A stretch of 64,000 bases of DNA from NCBI RefSeq assembly GCF_001613265.1, contig NZ_BDCA01000006.1, forward strand, positions 186,001-250,000. The letters run 5' to 3'. The stretch's first letter is position 1. Each line of letters begins with the position of its first letter. The DNA comes from Nocardia vermiculata NBRC 100427. Lineage in GTDB: Bacteria; Actinomycetota; Actinomycetes; Mycobacteriales; Mycobacteriaceae. Positions 52,801-61,995 of the stretch are shown here, piece after piece. Under the pieces are notes generated by a model. That model was not told where the DNA came from and ran no database searches. It worked only from the letters and a program-made list of their open reading frames with translations. The position numbers and the translations under genes are program-made.

Positions 52801-52852
52801 GGTGGTCTTTTCCGTTCTTCCGGATCGCCGGCACGGCGGCGACGATGTCGAA

Positions 52853-54112
52853 TCAAGCGCTGCGACGGCGTCCGATGTCCTGGAAGGGGCCGTCGTCGAG
52901 GCGCGGTTCCTTCGGCAGTCCCAGCAGTTGCTCGCCGATGATGTTGCGCTGAATCTGGGAGCTGCCGCCGTAGATGGTGGCGGCACGCGCGTAGAGCGCG
53001 ATGTCGGTCCAGCAGCGCGACGAATTGTCCGAGCCGGGGTTGGGTGTCACCAGGATCCCGTCGTTGCCGCCACCACTGGGGGTGAGGACCTCGAGGCCGA
53101 GTATTTCCATCCCGATCTCGGTGAGACGCTGGAAGAATTCGCTCCAGATCACCTTCGAGAACGAACCGTCCACCCCGTAGGAGCCGCCGTTGAGCAGTTT
53201 CGTCAGCGCGCGGTAGCCACGGAAACGCATGGTCTGCACCCGTGACCAGCACCAGGCCAGCTCCGCCCGGATCCGCGGATCGGCGGTCAGGCCGCGTTCG
53301 CGGGCCAGTTCGATCAGCCGCTCGACCTCGCGGCCGAAGCGGACGGCATCCGTGGTGGCCCGCACGCCACGCTCGAATCCGAGCAGCGTGTTGGCCGTTT
53401 TCCAGCCCCCGCCGACACCGCCGACGACATGCGAGGCGGGCGTGCGCGCGTCGGTGAAGAACACCTCACTGAAGGCGACGTAGCCGGCCGCATTGAGGAT
53501 CGGGCGCACCTCGACCCCGGGCTGATCCATCGGTACCAGCAGGAACGACAGGCCCTTGTGCTTGGTCACCGTCGGGTCGGTGCGCGCGATGACGAAGATC
53601 CAGTTGGCGTTGTGCCCCTGCGATGTCCAGGTCTTCTGGCCGTTGATCACCCATTCGTCGCCGTCGAGCACGGCTCGGGTGCGCGTACCGGCCAGATCGG
53701 AGCCGGCTTCGGGTTCCGAATAGCCTTGGCACCACACATGTTCGCCCGACAGCACCCGCGGCAGGAAGTACTCCTTCTGCTCGTCGGTGCCCAGCACGGT
53801 GAGGGTGTTGCCGAGCAGTTTGATGCCGAGAGCGTCGTTCTCGGTGCCGTCGGGCACACCGAGACGCATGAGTTCTTCGTTCAGCACGACCTGTTCGATA
53901 CTCGACAGGCCGGCGCCACCGAACTCCTCGGGCCACGACACCGCGAGTAGACCGTTGTCGGAGAGCACTTTCCGCCAGCTCGACAGAAACTCTTCCTGTT
54001 CGGCGGCGGGCAGCGCGCCGATACCCTGCCAGTCCTCGGGCAGTTCGGCCTCCAGCAGCGCGCGGATCTCGCCGCGGTAGGCCTCCGCCGCCTCGGGATA
54101 GGTGATGTCCAT
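52853..54112 (-). CDS. acyl-CoA dehydrogenase, large FadE-type subunit
   Basis: 419 residues. [16 protein letters not shown] starts the fold, [57 protein letters not shown] and [20 protein letters not shown] are conserved. Near the C-terminus [20 protein letters not shown] replaces the usual EGT(S/N)E block, so the ordinary catalytic Glu is absent there. This fits heteromeric FadE enzymes, where the base is elsewhere. It lies three bases after the fused CoA-transferase gene and just before its partner. Confidence 0.88.
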   Translation of the reverse strand: MDITYPEAAEAYRGEIRALLEAELPEDWQGIGALPAAEQEEFLSSWRKVLSDNGLLAVSWPEEFGGAGLSSIEQVVLNEELMRLGVPDGTENDALGIKLLGNTLTVLGTDEQKEYFLPRVLSGEHVWCQGYSEPEAGSDLAGTRTRAVLDGDEWVINGQKTWTSQGHNANWIFVIARTDPTVTKHKGLSFLLVPMDQPGVEVRPILNAAGYVAFSEVFFTDARTPASHVVGGVGGGWKTANTLLGFERGVRATTDAVRFGREVERLIELARERGLTADPRIRAELAWCWSRVQTMRFRGYRALTKLLNGGSYGVDGSFSKVIWSEFFQRLTEIGMEILGLEVLTPSGGGNDGILVTPNPGSDNSSRCWTDIALYARAATIYGGSSQIQRNIIGEQLLGLPKEPRLDDGPFQDIGRRRSA

Positions 54113-54115
54113 GGT

Positions 54116-56476
54116 TCAGGCTTCCTTCTGCGCCACCGCGGCCTGCGTGCACACGGTCGCCGTCAAGTGGGCGATCTGCTCGGCGGAATAGCCGAGTTCG
54201 CCGAGAATTTCGGCCGAGTCCCGGCCGAGCCGCGGGCTGCCGCCCTTGAAACGGCCCGGGGTATCGGACAGGTGGATCACCATGCCGACCTCGCGGGACC
54301 AGCCGTATTCGGGATGATGATGCTCGACCACCCGTCCGGATTCGGTCGCCCACTCCTCCCAGAGCAGCTCCGGCATCGCCGGGTAGTCGAGCGGTATCTC
54401 GGCGGGGACATTGTTGTCATCCAGTAGTGAAAATGCTTGCGCGCTGGTCAGTTCCGCAAATCGAGTGCCGAGTGTCCGCGCCAGTGCCTCGACGTTGGCG
54501 GAGCGTGCCGCCGTGGTCGCGAACCGCTCGTCGCCGACCAGGCCGGACAGCTCCAGCGCCGCGGCGAGGCGGCCGAAGGCCGCATCACCGAACGCCGCGA
54601 TCGCGATCCAGCCGTCGGCGGTGCGGTACAGGCGGTACAGAGGCGACAGCCCCGTCTGCTCGGAGTCGAGCCGATGCGCCGGGACCGCTTCCCCGTCGAG
54701 GGTCGCGGAATGCTCGCTGATCACGAACAGGCTCGAATGCAGTTGCGGGCTCTCGACGTACTGGCCGGCACCGGTGTTGGCCCGGTGGTGCAGGGCGAGC
54801 AGCACAGTAACCGCACCGAGGAATCCGTTGTAGAGATCCTCGTTGCCGATCACCCGGCGGATCGGCGGGTTCCCCGCACCGGAGCCCTCGAAGTTCAGCC
54901 CGACCAATCCGGATACCAACGGGGCGAACGACTTCAAGGTCGACTTGGGCCCGCTGGAGCCGAATCCGGGCAGGTAGGCGTAGATCAGATCCGGATTGAT
55001 CGCACGCAGCTGCTCGTAGCCCAGGCCGATCTTCTCGGCCTTGCCGGGGCGGTAGTTCTGCATCACCACATCGGCCTCGGCGACCAGGCGGTGCGCGATC
55101 TCCTGCCCCTCGGGGCTGCGCAGATCCAGCGCGATCGTGCGCTTACCGCGATTGGCGCCCTCGAACAGGTCGCCCAGCGGACGCATCTGGTCACCGATCA
55201 ACGGCTCGATCTTGATCACATCGGCACCGAGATCCGACAGCAGCCGGGCACCGAAGCCGGTGGCGAAGTACGAGCTGAAGTCGAGGATCTTGACGCCGTG
55301 CAGCGGGGAGGTCACGGCCTCGCCGGCCGGAGCGGGCGCCCACAGCGGTGAACGGGCGATCTCTGCCACCCGATCGTTGTGCGCACCGACCGCGGGCGCG
55401 GGTTCGGGAGTCGCAGGGGTGGACTTCTCGAAGCGGATCACCGGGCCGATCTGGCGCAGCGTGCCGTGGTCGGCATCGGGCAGTTCGATCGCGACCCCGG
55501 CGTGCACGACCTGATCGTCGTCGAAGGTCTCTTCCGGATGCAGCACCGGCAGCGCGGCGATATCGGCGGCGTGGAACAGCTCGAGCCATTCGTCACGGGG
55601 GCGCGACCGGAATGCCTCGGGCACCTTGTTGCGGGCGATGTCGAGTTCCACGTCGTCGAGCGGAACCGCCATCTCCGGGCCCTCGATGGCCCGGGTCTGC
55701 TCGCCGAAACCCAGCAGATCCATCATGCGCTTGTAGGAGCCGGGACCGCCGGTGTGCGGAATCAGCCACTGCCCGTCGGCGCACTGGAAGGGATCGGTGA
55801 TCAGTCGCTTGTTCCCGAATCCCTTCTGGTTACCGCTGCGGGCGAGATAGGAGATGTCCTTCTCGTTCCACCACCAGTTCATCGACGAGATCGCGAGCAT
55901 TCCGTCCAGCAGCGAGGTGTCGACCTTCTGGCCGGTGCCGTTGAGTTTGCGGGCCCGCAGCGCGGCGAGGATGCCGATGGTGGTGATGAACGCCGTACCG
56001 TAGGACACCGTCGGATGTCCCAGGAAGATCGGCCCGTCGCGGTGGCCGACCTGTTCGGCCATCTGCCCGAGACGGGCGTTGAGCAGCGCCTCGTAACCGG
56101 GACGGCCCGCCAGCGGGCCGTCGTTGCCGTACCCGGTGACCGAGCAGTAGACCAGCTCGGGAAACAGCTCGTGCACGCGGTCGTAGTCCAGGCCGCCTGG
56201 CGCCCGTCCGGCGCCGAAGGATTCCACGAAGACATCGGCACCCGACAGCAGTTGCTCGGCGATCGCGCGCCCCTCGGGCGTGTTCAGGTCCGCCTCGACG
56301 CTCCACTTACCGCGGTCGGTCGATTTACGCAGCGCCGAGTTCGCCTCGTGCGGACCGCCCGGGCGCTCGAGTTTGACGACGCGGGCGCCGTAGTCGGCGA
56401 GCATCATCGTCGAGATGGCCGCCGGCATGCCCCAGCTCGCATCGATCACGACGAGTCCGTCGAGTGGACCAGCCAT
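54116..56476 (-). CDS. double-length (tandem-fused) CaiB-type CoA-transferase, 786 aa, paralogue of the 35065 gene
   Basis: It has the same two-module layout as the 781-aa protein and long near-identical blocks (NWWWNEKDISYLARSG, PHTGGPGSYKRMMDLLGFG, PELLW then VVEHHHPEYGW). Module 1 has RPGYEALLNARLGQ, with Glu at the nucleophile position, and module 2 has KSFAPLVSGLVGLN, with none. LGADVIKIEPLIGDQMRPLG marks module 2. The ATG at 56476 follows GGAGTG. Its operon continues with the two FadE genes, whereas the paralogue's continues with SDR and SnoaL-like genes. This suggests that two substrates or two steps are treated by the same chemistry. Confidence 0.85.
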   Translation of the reverse strand: MAGPLDGLVVIDASWGMPAAISTMMLADYGARVVKLERPGGPHEANSALRKSTDRGKWSVEADLNTPEGRAIAEQLLSGADVFVESFGAGRAPGGLDYDRVHELFPELVYCSVTGYGNDGPLAGRPGYEALLNARLGQMAEQVGHRDGPIFLGHPTVSYGTAFITTIGILAALRARKLNGTGQKVDTSLLDGMLAISSMNWWWNEKDISYLARSGNQKGFGNKRLITDPFQCADGQWLIPHTGGPGSYKRMMDLLGFGEQTRAIEGPEMAVPLDDVELDIARNKVPEAFRSRPRDEWLELFHAADIAALPVLHPEETFDDDQVVHAGVAIELPDADHGTLRQIGPVIRFEKSTPATPEPAPAVGAHNDRVAEIARSPLWAPAPAGEAVTSPLHGVKILDFSSYFATGFGARLLSDLGADVIKIEPLIGDQMRPLGDLFEGANRGKRTIALDLRSPEGQEIAHRLVAEADVVMQNYRPGKAEKIGLGYEQLRAINPDLIYAYLPGFGSSGPKSTLKSFAPLVSGLVGLNFEGSGAGNPPIRRVIGNEDLYNGFLGAVTVLLALHHRANTGAGQYVESPQLHSSLFVISEHSATLDGEAVPAHRLDSEQTGLSPLYRLYRTADGWIAIAAFGDAAFGRLAAALELSGLVGDERFATTAARSANVEALARTLGTRFAELTSAQAFSLLDDNNVPAEIPLDYPAMPELLWEEWATESGRVVEHHHPEYGWSREVGMVIHLSDTPGRFKGGSPRLGRDSAEILGELGYSAEQIAHLTATVCTQAAVAQKEA

Positions 56477-56614
56477 CTGAACACTCCTTCTGTTCCGAAC
56501 GCACCGCACCGGTCGCGGCGCGCAAGCGCGGACGGGGGTTGCGGTACAAGTAGATTCGGCAACGCGCTGGCCGGGGGCGGTTCGCCGCCCGGTCGCCGGT
56601 ACGCGCCGAGGGCC

Positions 56615-56755
56615 CTAGTCCGAGGAGGGCAGGGGCTTGGCGGTGAGCAGTTCCATGGGCGCGCCGTGGCAGGTGAAGCTGCCCTCGCCCTTCTTGACGC
56701 AGATGATCTGGGTCTGGCAGGTGGCGCAGGTGTAGCGCTTACCGATCTGGTTCAT
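56615..56755 (-). CDS. desulforedoxin-like micro-protein, 46 aa
   Basis: The start is MNQIGKRYTCATCQTQIICV and the second block is GEGSFTCHGAPMELL. CxxC (C10, C13) and then CH-GxPM (C29, H30) imitate the desulforedoxin/desulfoferrodoxin N-terminal site, CxxC...CCGxPM, with His in place of the last Cys; C19 is extra. It would bind one iron or zinc. GAGAGAG stands upstream. It is encoded 19 bases after the sister protein at 56775 and before the fused CoA-transferase, so it is probably co-transcribed with it. Function unknown. Confidence 0.7.
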   Translation of the reverse strand: MNQIGKRYTCATCQTQIICVKKGEGSFTCHGAPMELLTAKPLPSSD

Positions 56756-56774
56756 TGTGATGTGCTCTCTCTGC

Positions 56775-56924
56775 TCAGCTACCGGCGAAGGTGATCTCGA
56801 GCGCGACGCCGCAGCAGGTCAGCGCGGACCCGCCTGCGGTCGTGACGATCGCCTCGGAACCACATTCGTTGCAGCGCAGGCGACTGCCGTTGGACGCCTG
56901 CGTACCGGGGGTGCTGTCGGACAT
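56775..56924 (-). CDS. desulforedoxin-like micro-protein, 49 aa
   Basis: After a 15-residue polar lead come RLRCNECGSEAIV (C18, C21) and GGSALTCCGVALE (C37, C38), the full CxxCG...CCG iron site of desulforedoxin. AAGGAG precedes the ATG at 56924. With the neighbour it makes a tandem pair, one with the complete four-Cys site and one with Cys3-His. Possible roles are an electron carrier for the FadE or P450 steps, or a metal-bound subunit of the CoA-transferase; both are inference. It is first in the operon and has a regional palindrome 84 bases upstream. Confidence 0.75.
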   Translation of the reverse strand: MSDSTPGTQASNGSRLRCNECGSEAIVTTAGGSALTCCGVALEITFAGS

Positions 56925-57007
56925 CTTCTGCTCCTTCGCAGTGGATGCTGCGGGCCGATGCGGAGGATGTCCGCCCCGCCCGATGCGAAACCTTCTTAGA
57001 TCACCAT

Positions 57008-57023
57008 AATCATAGTCATGAAT
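57008..57023. promoter_or_regulatory. regional operator-like palindrome, site in front of micro-desulforedoxin operon
   Basis: AATCATAGTCATGAAT shares the outer parts of both half-sites with the consensus, the central GC being changed. It lies between the stop of the SDR gene and the start of the 49-aa protein. Confidence 0.4.
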
Positions 57024-57044
57024 TAAGGCAAGAGTGCCGGGACT

Positions 57045-57791
57045 TCACATCTGCCGACCGCCGGTGACCTCGAGAACAGCACCGGTCATATAGCTCGACA
57101 TGTCGCAGGCCAGGAACAACACCACCGAGGCGACCTCACTCGGCTCCCCCGCGCGGCCCATCGGAATATCGGCCATCTTCTGTTCCCAGATGCGCTCCGG
57201 CATCGCCTCGGTCATCGGGGTGCGGACCAGGCCCGGCTGCACCGCGTTCACCCGAACGTTCTTGAAGGCGACCTCCTTGGCGGCCGCCTTGGTCAGGCCC
57301 ACGATGCCGGCCTTGGCCGCGGAGTAGTTGGTCTGCCCCAGCAGTCCGACCTTGCCCGAGATCGACGAGATGTTGACGATCGAGCCCGCTCCGTAGTCAC
57401 GCATGCGCCCCGCGGCCGCCCGGGTGCCGTTCCATGCGCCTTTGAGATGTACGGCGATGACGTCGTCGAAGTCCTGCTCACTCATCTTGCGCATGGTCGC
57501 GTCCCGGGTCATGCCCGCATTGTTGACGAAGATGGCGAGCCGTCCGAACGCCTGCTCGGCAGTGTCGACAGCGGCCTCGACCGCGGCGCTGTCGCGCACA
57601 TCGCACCGGACGTAGCGGGCGAGGCCCGGGCCACCGAGCTCGGCTTCGGCCTGCGCGCCGGCGATATCGTTGACATCAGCGATCACGACCCTGGCGCCTT
57701 CGCGGACGAAGGTGCGCGCGATGTCGAGGCCGATCCCCTGCACTGCCCCCGTCACGACGGCGACGCGATCATTCAGTAGTCCCACTGTCAC
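57045..57791 (-). CDS. SDR family oxidoreductase (FabG-like)
   Basis: 248 residues. [80 protein letters not shown] (YxxxK) and [20 protein letters not shown] are as in 3-oxoacyl-(ACP/CoA) reductases, ending [21 protein letters not shown] is the typical FabG phrase. It follows the dehydrogenase at 57822 by 30 bases and ends before the micro-desulforedoxin promoter. Confidence 0.92.
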   Translation of the reverse strand: MTVGLLNDRVAVVTGAVQGIGLDIARTFVREGARVVIADVNDIAGAQAEAELGGPGLARYVRCDVRDSAAVEAAVDTAEQAFGRLAIFVNNAGMTRDATMRKMSEQDFDDVIAVHLKGAWNGTRAAAGRMRDYGAGSIVNISSISGKVGLLGQTNYSAAKAGIVGLTKAAAKEVAFKNVRVNAVQPGLVRTPMTEAMPERIWEQKMADIPMGRAGEPSEVASVVLFLACDMSSYMTGAVLEVTGGRQM

Positions 57792-57821
57792 TCCTGTTCG
57801 TCGGGAAATCGGCGCAGCGCG

Positions 57822-59009
57822 TCAGCGTGCGCCACCCGATGCTGCTTTCTTGGCGGCATTCACCAGACCGCCGCCGATGATCAGACGCTGGATCTCGCTG
57901 GTGCCCTCGTAGAGCCGCAGCAGGCGCACGTCGCGGTAGATCCGCTCGACCGCCACCTCACGCAGATAGCCCGACCCGCCGTGGATCTGCACCGCGAGAT
58001 CGGCTGCGCGGCCGACCATCTCGGTGCAGTAGAGCTTGGCCGCCGACGGACCGACCCGCCGATCCTCGCCGGAGACGTAGCGGGCGGCGACCTCGCGAAC
58101 CATGGCGCGCCCGGCCATCACACCGGTCGCGATATCGGCGATCATCGCCTGCACGAGCTGGAAATCCCCGATGGGCGTGCCCCCCTGGGTTGCGGTCGCG
58201 GCGTAAGCGGTGGCCTCGTCGAGCGCGCGCTGCGCGGTGCCAACCGCCAGGGCCGCGATATGCACGCGACCGCGGGCCAGCGAGGTCATCGCGGCGCGGT
58301 AGCCGACATCCTCACTGCCACCCACGAGCGCGGAGTTCGGCACCCGCACCTCGGTGAAGTGCACGTCGGCGGTCCAGGCGCCCTCCTGCCCCATCTTGCG
58401 ATCCTTGGGCCCGACTTCCAGCCCGGGCGTATCGGCGGGCACCAGGAACACCGCGATCCCGGTGCCGTTCTCGTCGGCGGGACGGGTCCGGGCGAAGACG
58501 ATGAACAGATCCGCCAGCGGGGCATTGGTGATGAAACGTTTCTCCCCGGTGATCACCCAGTCGTCGCCGTCGCGTTTCGCCTTGGTCCGCAATCCGGCCG
58601 GATTCGACCCCGCGCCGGGTTCGGTGAGCGCGAAGGAGGCGACGACGGCGCCGGAGGCGATGCCCTCGAGCCACTGCGCCTTCTGCTCATCGGTACCGAA
58701 GTTCACCAGCACCTGTCCGGCGATACCGTTGTTGGTGCCGAACATCGATCGCAGCGACAGCGCCGTGTAGCCGAATTCCATTGCGAGTTCGACATCCTGG
58801 GTCAGGTCGAGCCCGAGCCCGCCCCACTCCTGGGGTATCGCGTAACCGAACAGACCCATCGCCGCGGCGTTCGCGCGAATATCGGAGGGGATGCTGTCGG
58901 TATCCGCGATCTCCTGCTCGCGCGGGACCACCTGTTTACGGATGAACTCACGAGTCTGCGCCAGGATGTCAGCGAAATCTTCCGGACCGACCGCCGAAAT
59001 GCTTGCCAT
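57822..59009 (-). CDS. acyl-CoA dehydrogenase
   Basis: 395 residues from the ATG at 59009; an ATG at 59036 is also possible and neither has a clear ribosome site. PQEWGGLGLDLTQDVELAME, SFALTEPGAGSNPAGLRTKA, WVITGEKRFITNAPLADLFI and IHGGSGYLREVAVERIYRD are typical. The catalytic Glu is in RLLRLYEGTSEIQRLIIGGG. It is a complete homotetrameric-type enzyme. It is divergent from the Mct-like gene, with a regional palindrome in the 129-base spacer. Confidence 0.92.
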   Translation of the reverse strand: MASISAVGPEDFADILAQTREFIRKQVVPREQEIADTDSIPSDIRANAAAMGLFGYAIPQEWGGLGLDLTQDVELAMEFGYTALSLRSMFGTNNGIAGQVLVNFGTDEQKAQWLEGIASGAVVASFALTEPGAGSNPAGLRTKAKRDGDDWVITGEKRFITNAPLADLFIVFARTRPADENGTGIAVFLVPADTPGLEVGPKDRKMGQEGAWTADVHFTEVRVPNSALVGGSEDVGYRAAMTSLARGRVHIAALAVGTAQRALDEATAYAATATQGGTPIGDFQLVQAMIADIATGVMAGRAMVREVAARYVSGEDRRVGPSAAKLYCTEMVGRAADLAVQIHGGSGYLREVAVERIYRDVRLLRLYEGTSEIQRLIIGGGLVNAAKKAASGGAR

Positions 59010-59057
59010 AGTGGAAGTATCATGCCCAGCAACCATGGTGTCAAATGTTATGGTTCG

Positions 59058-59073
59058 AATTATTATCATTAAT
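59058..59073. promoter_or_regulatory. regional operator-like palindrome in dehydrogenase/Mct-like spacer
   Basis: Read on the minus strand, ATTAATGATAATAATT, followed by CG. The run ATGATAATAATTCG differs in one base from ATGCTAATAATTCG of site 2, so the two are nearly the same sequence 32 kb apart. Confidence 0.5.
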
Positions 59074-59138
59074 TGTTCGTCCTGCTCAGCAGCCTGTCCG
59101 ACAGCCTGCTCCGGACGAATCGACCGGAGGACTCCTGG

Positions 59139-60362
59139 ATGACCACCAGCAACCACACCGCTGATCGCCCCCTCGCGGGCCTGCGCATCGTCGAGATCTC
59201 GAGCTTCGTCGCCTCTCCCCTGTGCGGTCTCACCCTCAGCCAGCTGGGTGCCGAGGTCATCCGTATCGACCCGATCGGTGGTGCCGCGGATATCGACCGG
59301 TGGCCGTTGACCGCCGCGGGCGAATCCATCTACTGGACCGGGCTCAATCGGGGCAAACGCTCGCTGGCGCTGGACCTGCGCTCGGAGTCCGGCCGCGATA
59401 TCGTGCAGCGCCTGGTGAGCGCGCCCGGCGACGGCGGCGGCATCCTGGTGACCAATGCCGGTGGGCGGGACTGGACCAGTTACGAAACCCTGTCCGCGCT
59501 GCGCCCGGATGTGATCACCCTGGAGCTGCTCGGTCGCCACGACGGTCGTCCGGCGGTCGATTACACCGTCAACGCCGCCCTCGGATTTCCACAGATCACC
59601 GGGCCACTGGACCACGCGGGCGTGGTGAACCACGTACTACCGGCCTGGGATGTGGCCGCAGGACTCCATGCCGCGCTCGCGGTCACCGCCGCGGTGCGCC
59701 GCCGCGAGCACACCGGGGCGGGGGCACGGATCGTGCTTCCGCTCGAGGATGTCGCACTGGCCACCGCGGGCGCCCTGGGCTATCTGACCGAACCACAGGT
59801 CAACGGCAGTGGCCGCCCGGCCACCGGAAACGCCGTGTACGGGACGTATGGCAGCGATTTCGTCACCGCGGACAACGAGCGGTTCATGGTCGTCGCGCTC
59901 ACCTCACGCCACTTCCGGGATCTGCTGACACTGACCGGGACCGGGCCGGCCGTCGCTGCCCTGGAGGCGGCACTGGAGGCCGATTTCGGGCGCGAGAGCG
60001 ACCGCTTCGACCATCGCGAGGTACTCACCGCACTGTTCGCCCGCTGGTTCCGGACCCACAGTGCCGCGGAGGTCGCCGCGGCACTGGACGCGTCCTCGGT
60101 GCTGCACGAGCGGTATCGCAGCTTCGAGCAGGTCGTGGAGTCCGGTGAGCTCGCTGCCAATCCGCTGTTCGCCGAGCTCGCCCAGCCGCGGATCGGCACC
60201 TATCTGGCCGCGGCGATGCCGGCCTCCTACGATGGCGCCCACCTGCACACGGGCGCGGCCGCCGCACTGGGCGCCGACGGGCACGAGGTGCTGCGCAGGC
60301 TGCTCGAGCTCGACGATGCACAGCTCGCCGACCTCGAACAGGCGGGCGTGCTCGCCCGCTGA
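59139..60362 (+). CDS. CaiB-family enzyme, 2-methylfumaryl-CoA isomerase (Mct)-like
   Basis: 407 residues. LRIVEISSFVASPLCGLTLS, IRIDPIGGAADIDRWPL, IYWTGLNRGKRSLALDLRSE, RPAVDYTVNAALGFPQITGP (catalytic Asp141), HAGVVNHVLPAWDVAAGLHA and VYGTYGSDFVTADNERFMVV follow Mct from the 3-hydroxypropionate bicycle closely. Mct moves CoA within the molecule between mesaconyl C1 and C4. GGAGG precedes the ATG. Together with the CitE and mesaconyl-CoA-hydratase-like genes at 44800-46654 it makes a coherent C5 set. Confidence 0.8.
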   Translation: MTTSNHTADRPLAGLRIVEISSFVASPLCGLTLSQLGAEVIRIDPIGGAADIDRWPLTAAGESIYWTGLNRGKRSLALDLRSESGRDIVQRLVSAPGDGGGILVTNAGGRDWTSYETLSALRPDVITLELLGRHDGRPAVDYTVNAALGFPQITGPLDHAGVVNHVLPAWDVAAGLHAALAVTAAVRRREHTGAGARIVLPLEDVALATAGALGYLTEPQVNGSGRPATGNAVYGTYGSDFVTADNERFMVVALTSRHFRDLLTLTGTGPAVAALEAALEADFGRESDRFDHREVLTALFARWFRTHSAAEVAAALDASSVLHERYRSFEQVVESGELAANPLFAELAQPRIGTYLAAAMPASYDGAHLHTGAAAALGADGHEVLRRLLELDDAQLADLEQAGVLAR

Positions 60363-60409
60363 GCACACCCGCCGCCGACGGACGGGACGACAGCAGAGCA
60401 GCGAGGCAA

Positions 60410-60451
60410 AACAGTTCGGCCGCAGCGTGTGTACGCTGCGGCCGAACTGTT
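60410..60451. terminator. 19-bp perfect hairpin between convergent genes
   Basis: 60410-60428 pairs perfectly with 60433-60451 around GTGT, 48 bases after the Mct-like stop and 45 before the dctM stop. Confidence 0.8.
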
Positions 60452-60495
60452 CGTTCCGGCCCGCGCATCCGTGCATCGGCCGGGTAGTGCTGCGA

Positions 60496-61995
60496 TCAGC
60501 CGCCGCCGGCGTGATCGGGCAGGAATGTCGCGATCTCCGGGAACATGATCAGGATCAGCACCACGACGACCGCCATCGGCAGGAACCACAGCGCTGCCAT
60601 GAACACGTCCTTGAGCGGAATGTTCTTGCCGAGATTGACCTCTCGATCCTTGGTTATCGAGTGGATGACCATCGCCAGCACACCCACCGGCGGCGCCACG
60701 ATGGCCAGCTCCCCCATGAACACGGTGAACGCGCCGAACCACAGCAACGAGATGTCGAGGCTCGCCAGCGTGGGGATCAGGATCGGGATCGTCAGCACCA
60801 TCATCGGAAGCGGTTCCATGAAGGCACCGAGGATGATGTCGACCACCATCATCAGCAGGATGAACTCGACCCGGCCCAGATCCATCCGCGTGATGAGATC
60901 GGCGAAGCCGTTGCTGATCCCGCTCAGGATCATCATCCGGGACAGGGCCTCGACGCCGATCAGGAGCAGGAAGATCGCCCCGACCGTCGAGACGGTGCCG
61001 ATGGCGCCGTCGGCGAGCGCCCGGAAGGCACCACCGGTCCGGCCCTTGAGCGCGAACACCACACCGACCGAGCACAGGGCCGCCACGGCGCCGGCCTCGG
61101 TGGCGGTGAAGATGCCCGAGAGCATGCCGCCCACGATGACGACCATCAGCACCGGGATCGGCCACGCCTTCGCCAGGCTGTCGAATTTGTCCTTCCAGGA
61201 CACCTTTTCGGTGCTGCGACCACGGTTCGGGCCGGCCAGATCCTTACCGAACACCGCATAGAGCACGATCGCGATGCTGAACAGGATCGCCACCAGAATG
61301 CCCGGGCCGATACCCGCCAGCAGCTGTTTGCCGACCGGAACCTCGGCGATACCCGCGTACAGCACCAGCAGAATACTCGGCGGAATCAGCTGACCGGGGA
61401 GCCCGGCGACGATCACCGCACCGACCGCGAGCCGGCGGTCGTAGCCGGCCTTCAACATCTCGGGAATACCGATCCGGCCCAGCGCATACGCCGTTCCGGT
61501 GGTCGAGCCGCTCACCGCGGCCAATCCCGCGCCCGCCACATTCGTGCCGACCGCGAGACCGCCCGGCAGCCAGCCCAGCCAGTGCCTGGCCACGGTGTAC
61601 AGATTGGCGGTCAGCCCGGACCGCCACATCAGCAGGCCCATCAGCACGAACATCGGCACCACACTGAGGGTCCAGTTGGCGACCTGATGGTAGGGCAGCG
61701 ACGACAGGGCGCTGAACACCGTCTTCTCGCCACGCAGCGCGTACAGCCCGGCGAACGACGGGATCATCATCGTCAGGGCCACGGGCAGGCGCAGCAGTAG
61801 CAGCGTCATCATCAACACGAGCGCCGCGCAGCCGATCGCCTGGGGCTTCAGCGGCATGAAGATGGCGGCGGTCGATCCGAAGAGGACGACGACGAGGATG
61901 CCGAATACGGTCCAGGACCGGATCGTGTGTTTCCGGCTCAGCCCGACCGGAGGCGGAGCGATCGGCCGCTCGTCGGGGGCGGCAACGGTGGTCAT
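60496..61995 (-). CDS. dctM: TRAP transporter large permease (DctM)
   Basis: 499 residues, longer than the usual 430 because of a 70-residue N-terminal extension with two hydrophobic segments (SWTVFGILVVVLFGSTAAIF and AIGCAALVLMMTLLLLRLPV). The DctM core has VPMFVLMGLLMWRSGLTANL, VAGAGLAAVSGSTTGTAYAL, GLPGQLIPPSILLVLYAGIA, GIFTATEAGAVAALCSVGVV, ILGAFMEPLPMMVLTIPILI and ELAIVAPPVGVLAMVI, the elevator-type sodium symport fold. It imports the acid delivered by DctP. Its start overlaps the dctQ stop. Confidence 0.92.
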   Translation of the reverse strand: MTTVAAPDERPIAPPPVGLSRKHTIRSWTVFGILVVVLFGSTAAIFMPLKPQAIGCAALVLMMTLLLLRLPVALTMMIPSFAGLYALRGEKTVFSALSSLPYHQVANWTLSVVPMFVLMGLLMWRSGLTANLYTVARHWLGWLPGGLAVGTNVAGAGLAAVSGSTTGTAYALGRIGIPEMLKAGYDRRLAVGAVIVAGLPGQLIPPSILLVLYAGIAEVPVGKQLLAGIGPGILVAILFSIAIVLYAVFGKDLAGPNRGRSTEKVSWKDKFDSLAKAWPIPVLMVVIVGGMLSGIFTATEAGAVAALCSVGVVFALKGRTGGAFRALADGAIGTVSTVGAIFLLLIGVEALSRMMILSGISNGFADLITRMDLGRVEFILLMMVVDIILGAFMEPLPMMVLTIPILIPTLASLDISLLWFGAFTVFMGELAIVAPPVGVLAMVIHSITKDREVNLGKNIPLKDVFMAALWFLPMAVVVVLILIMFPEIATFLPDHAGGG

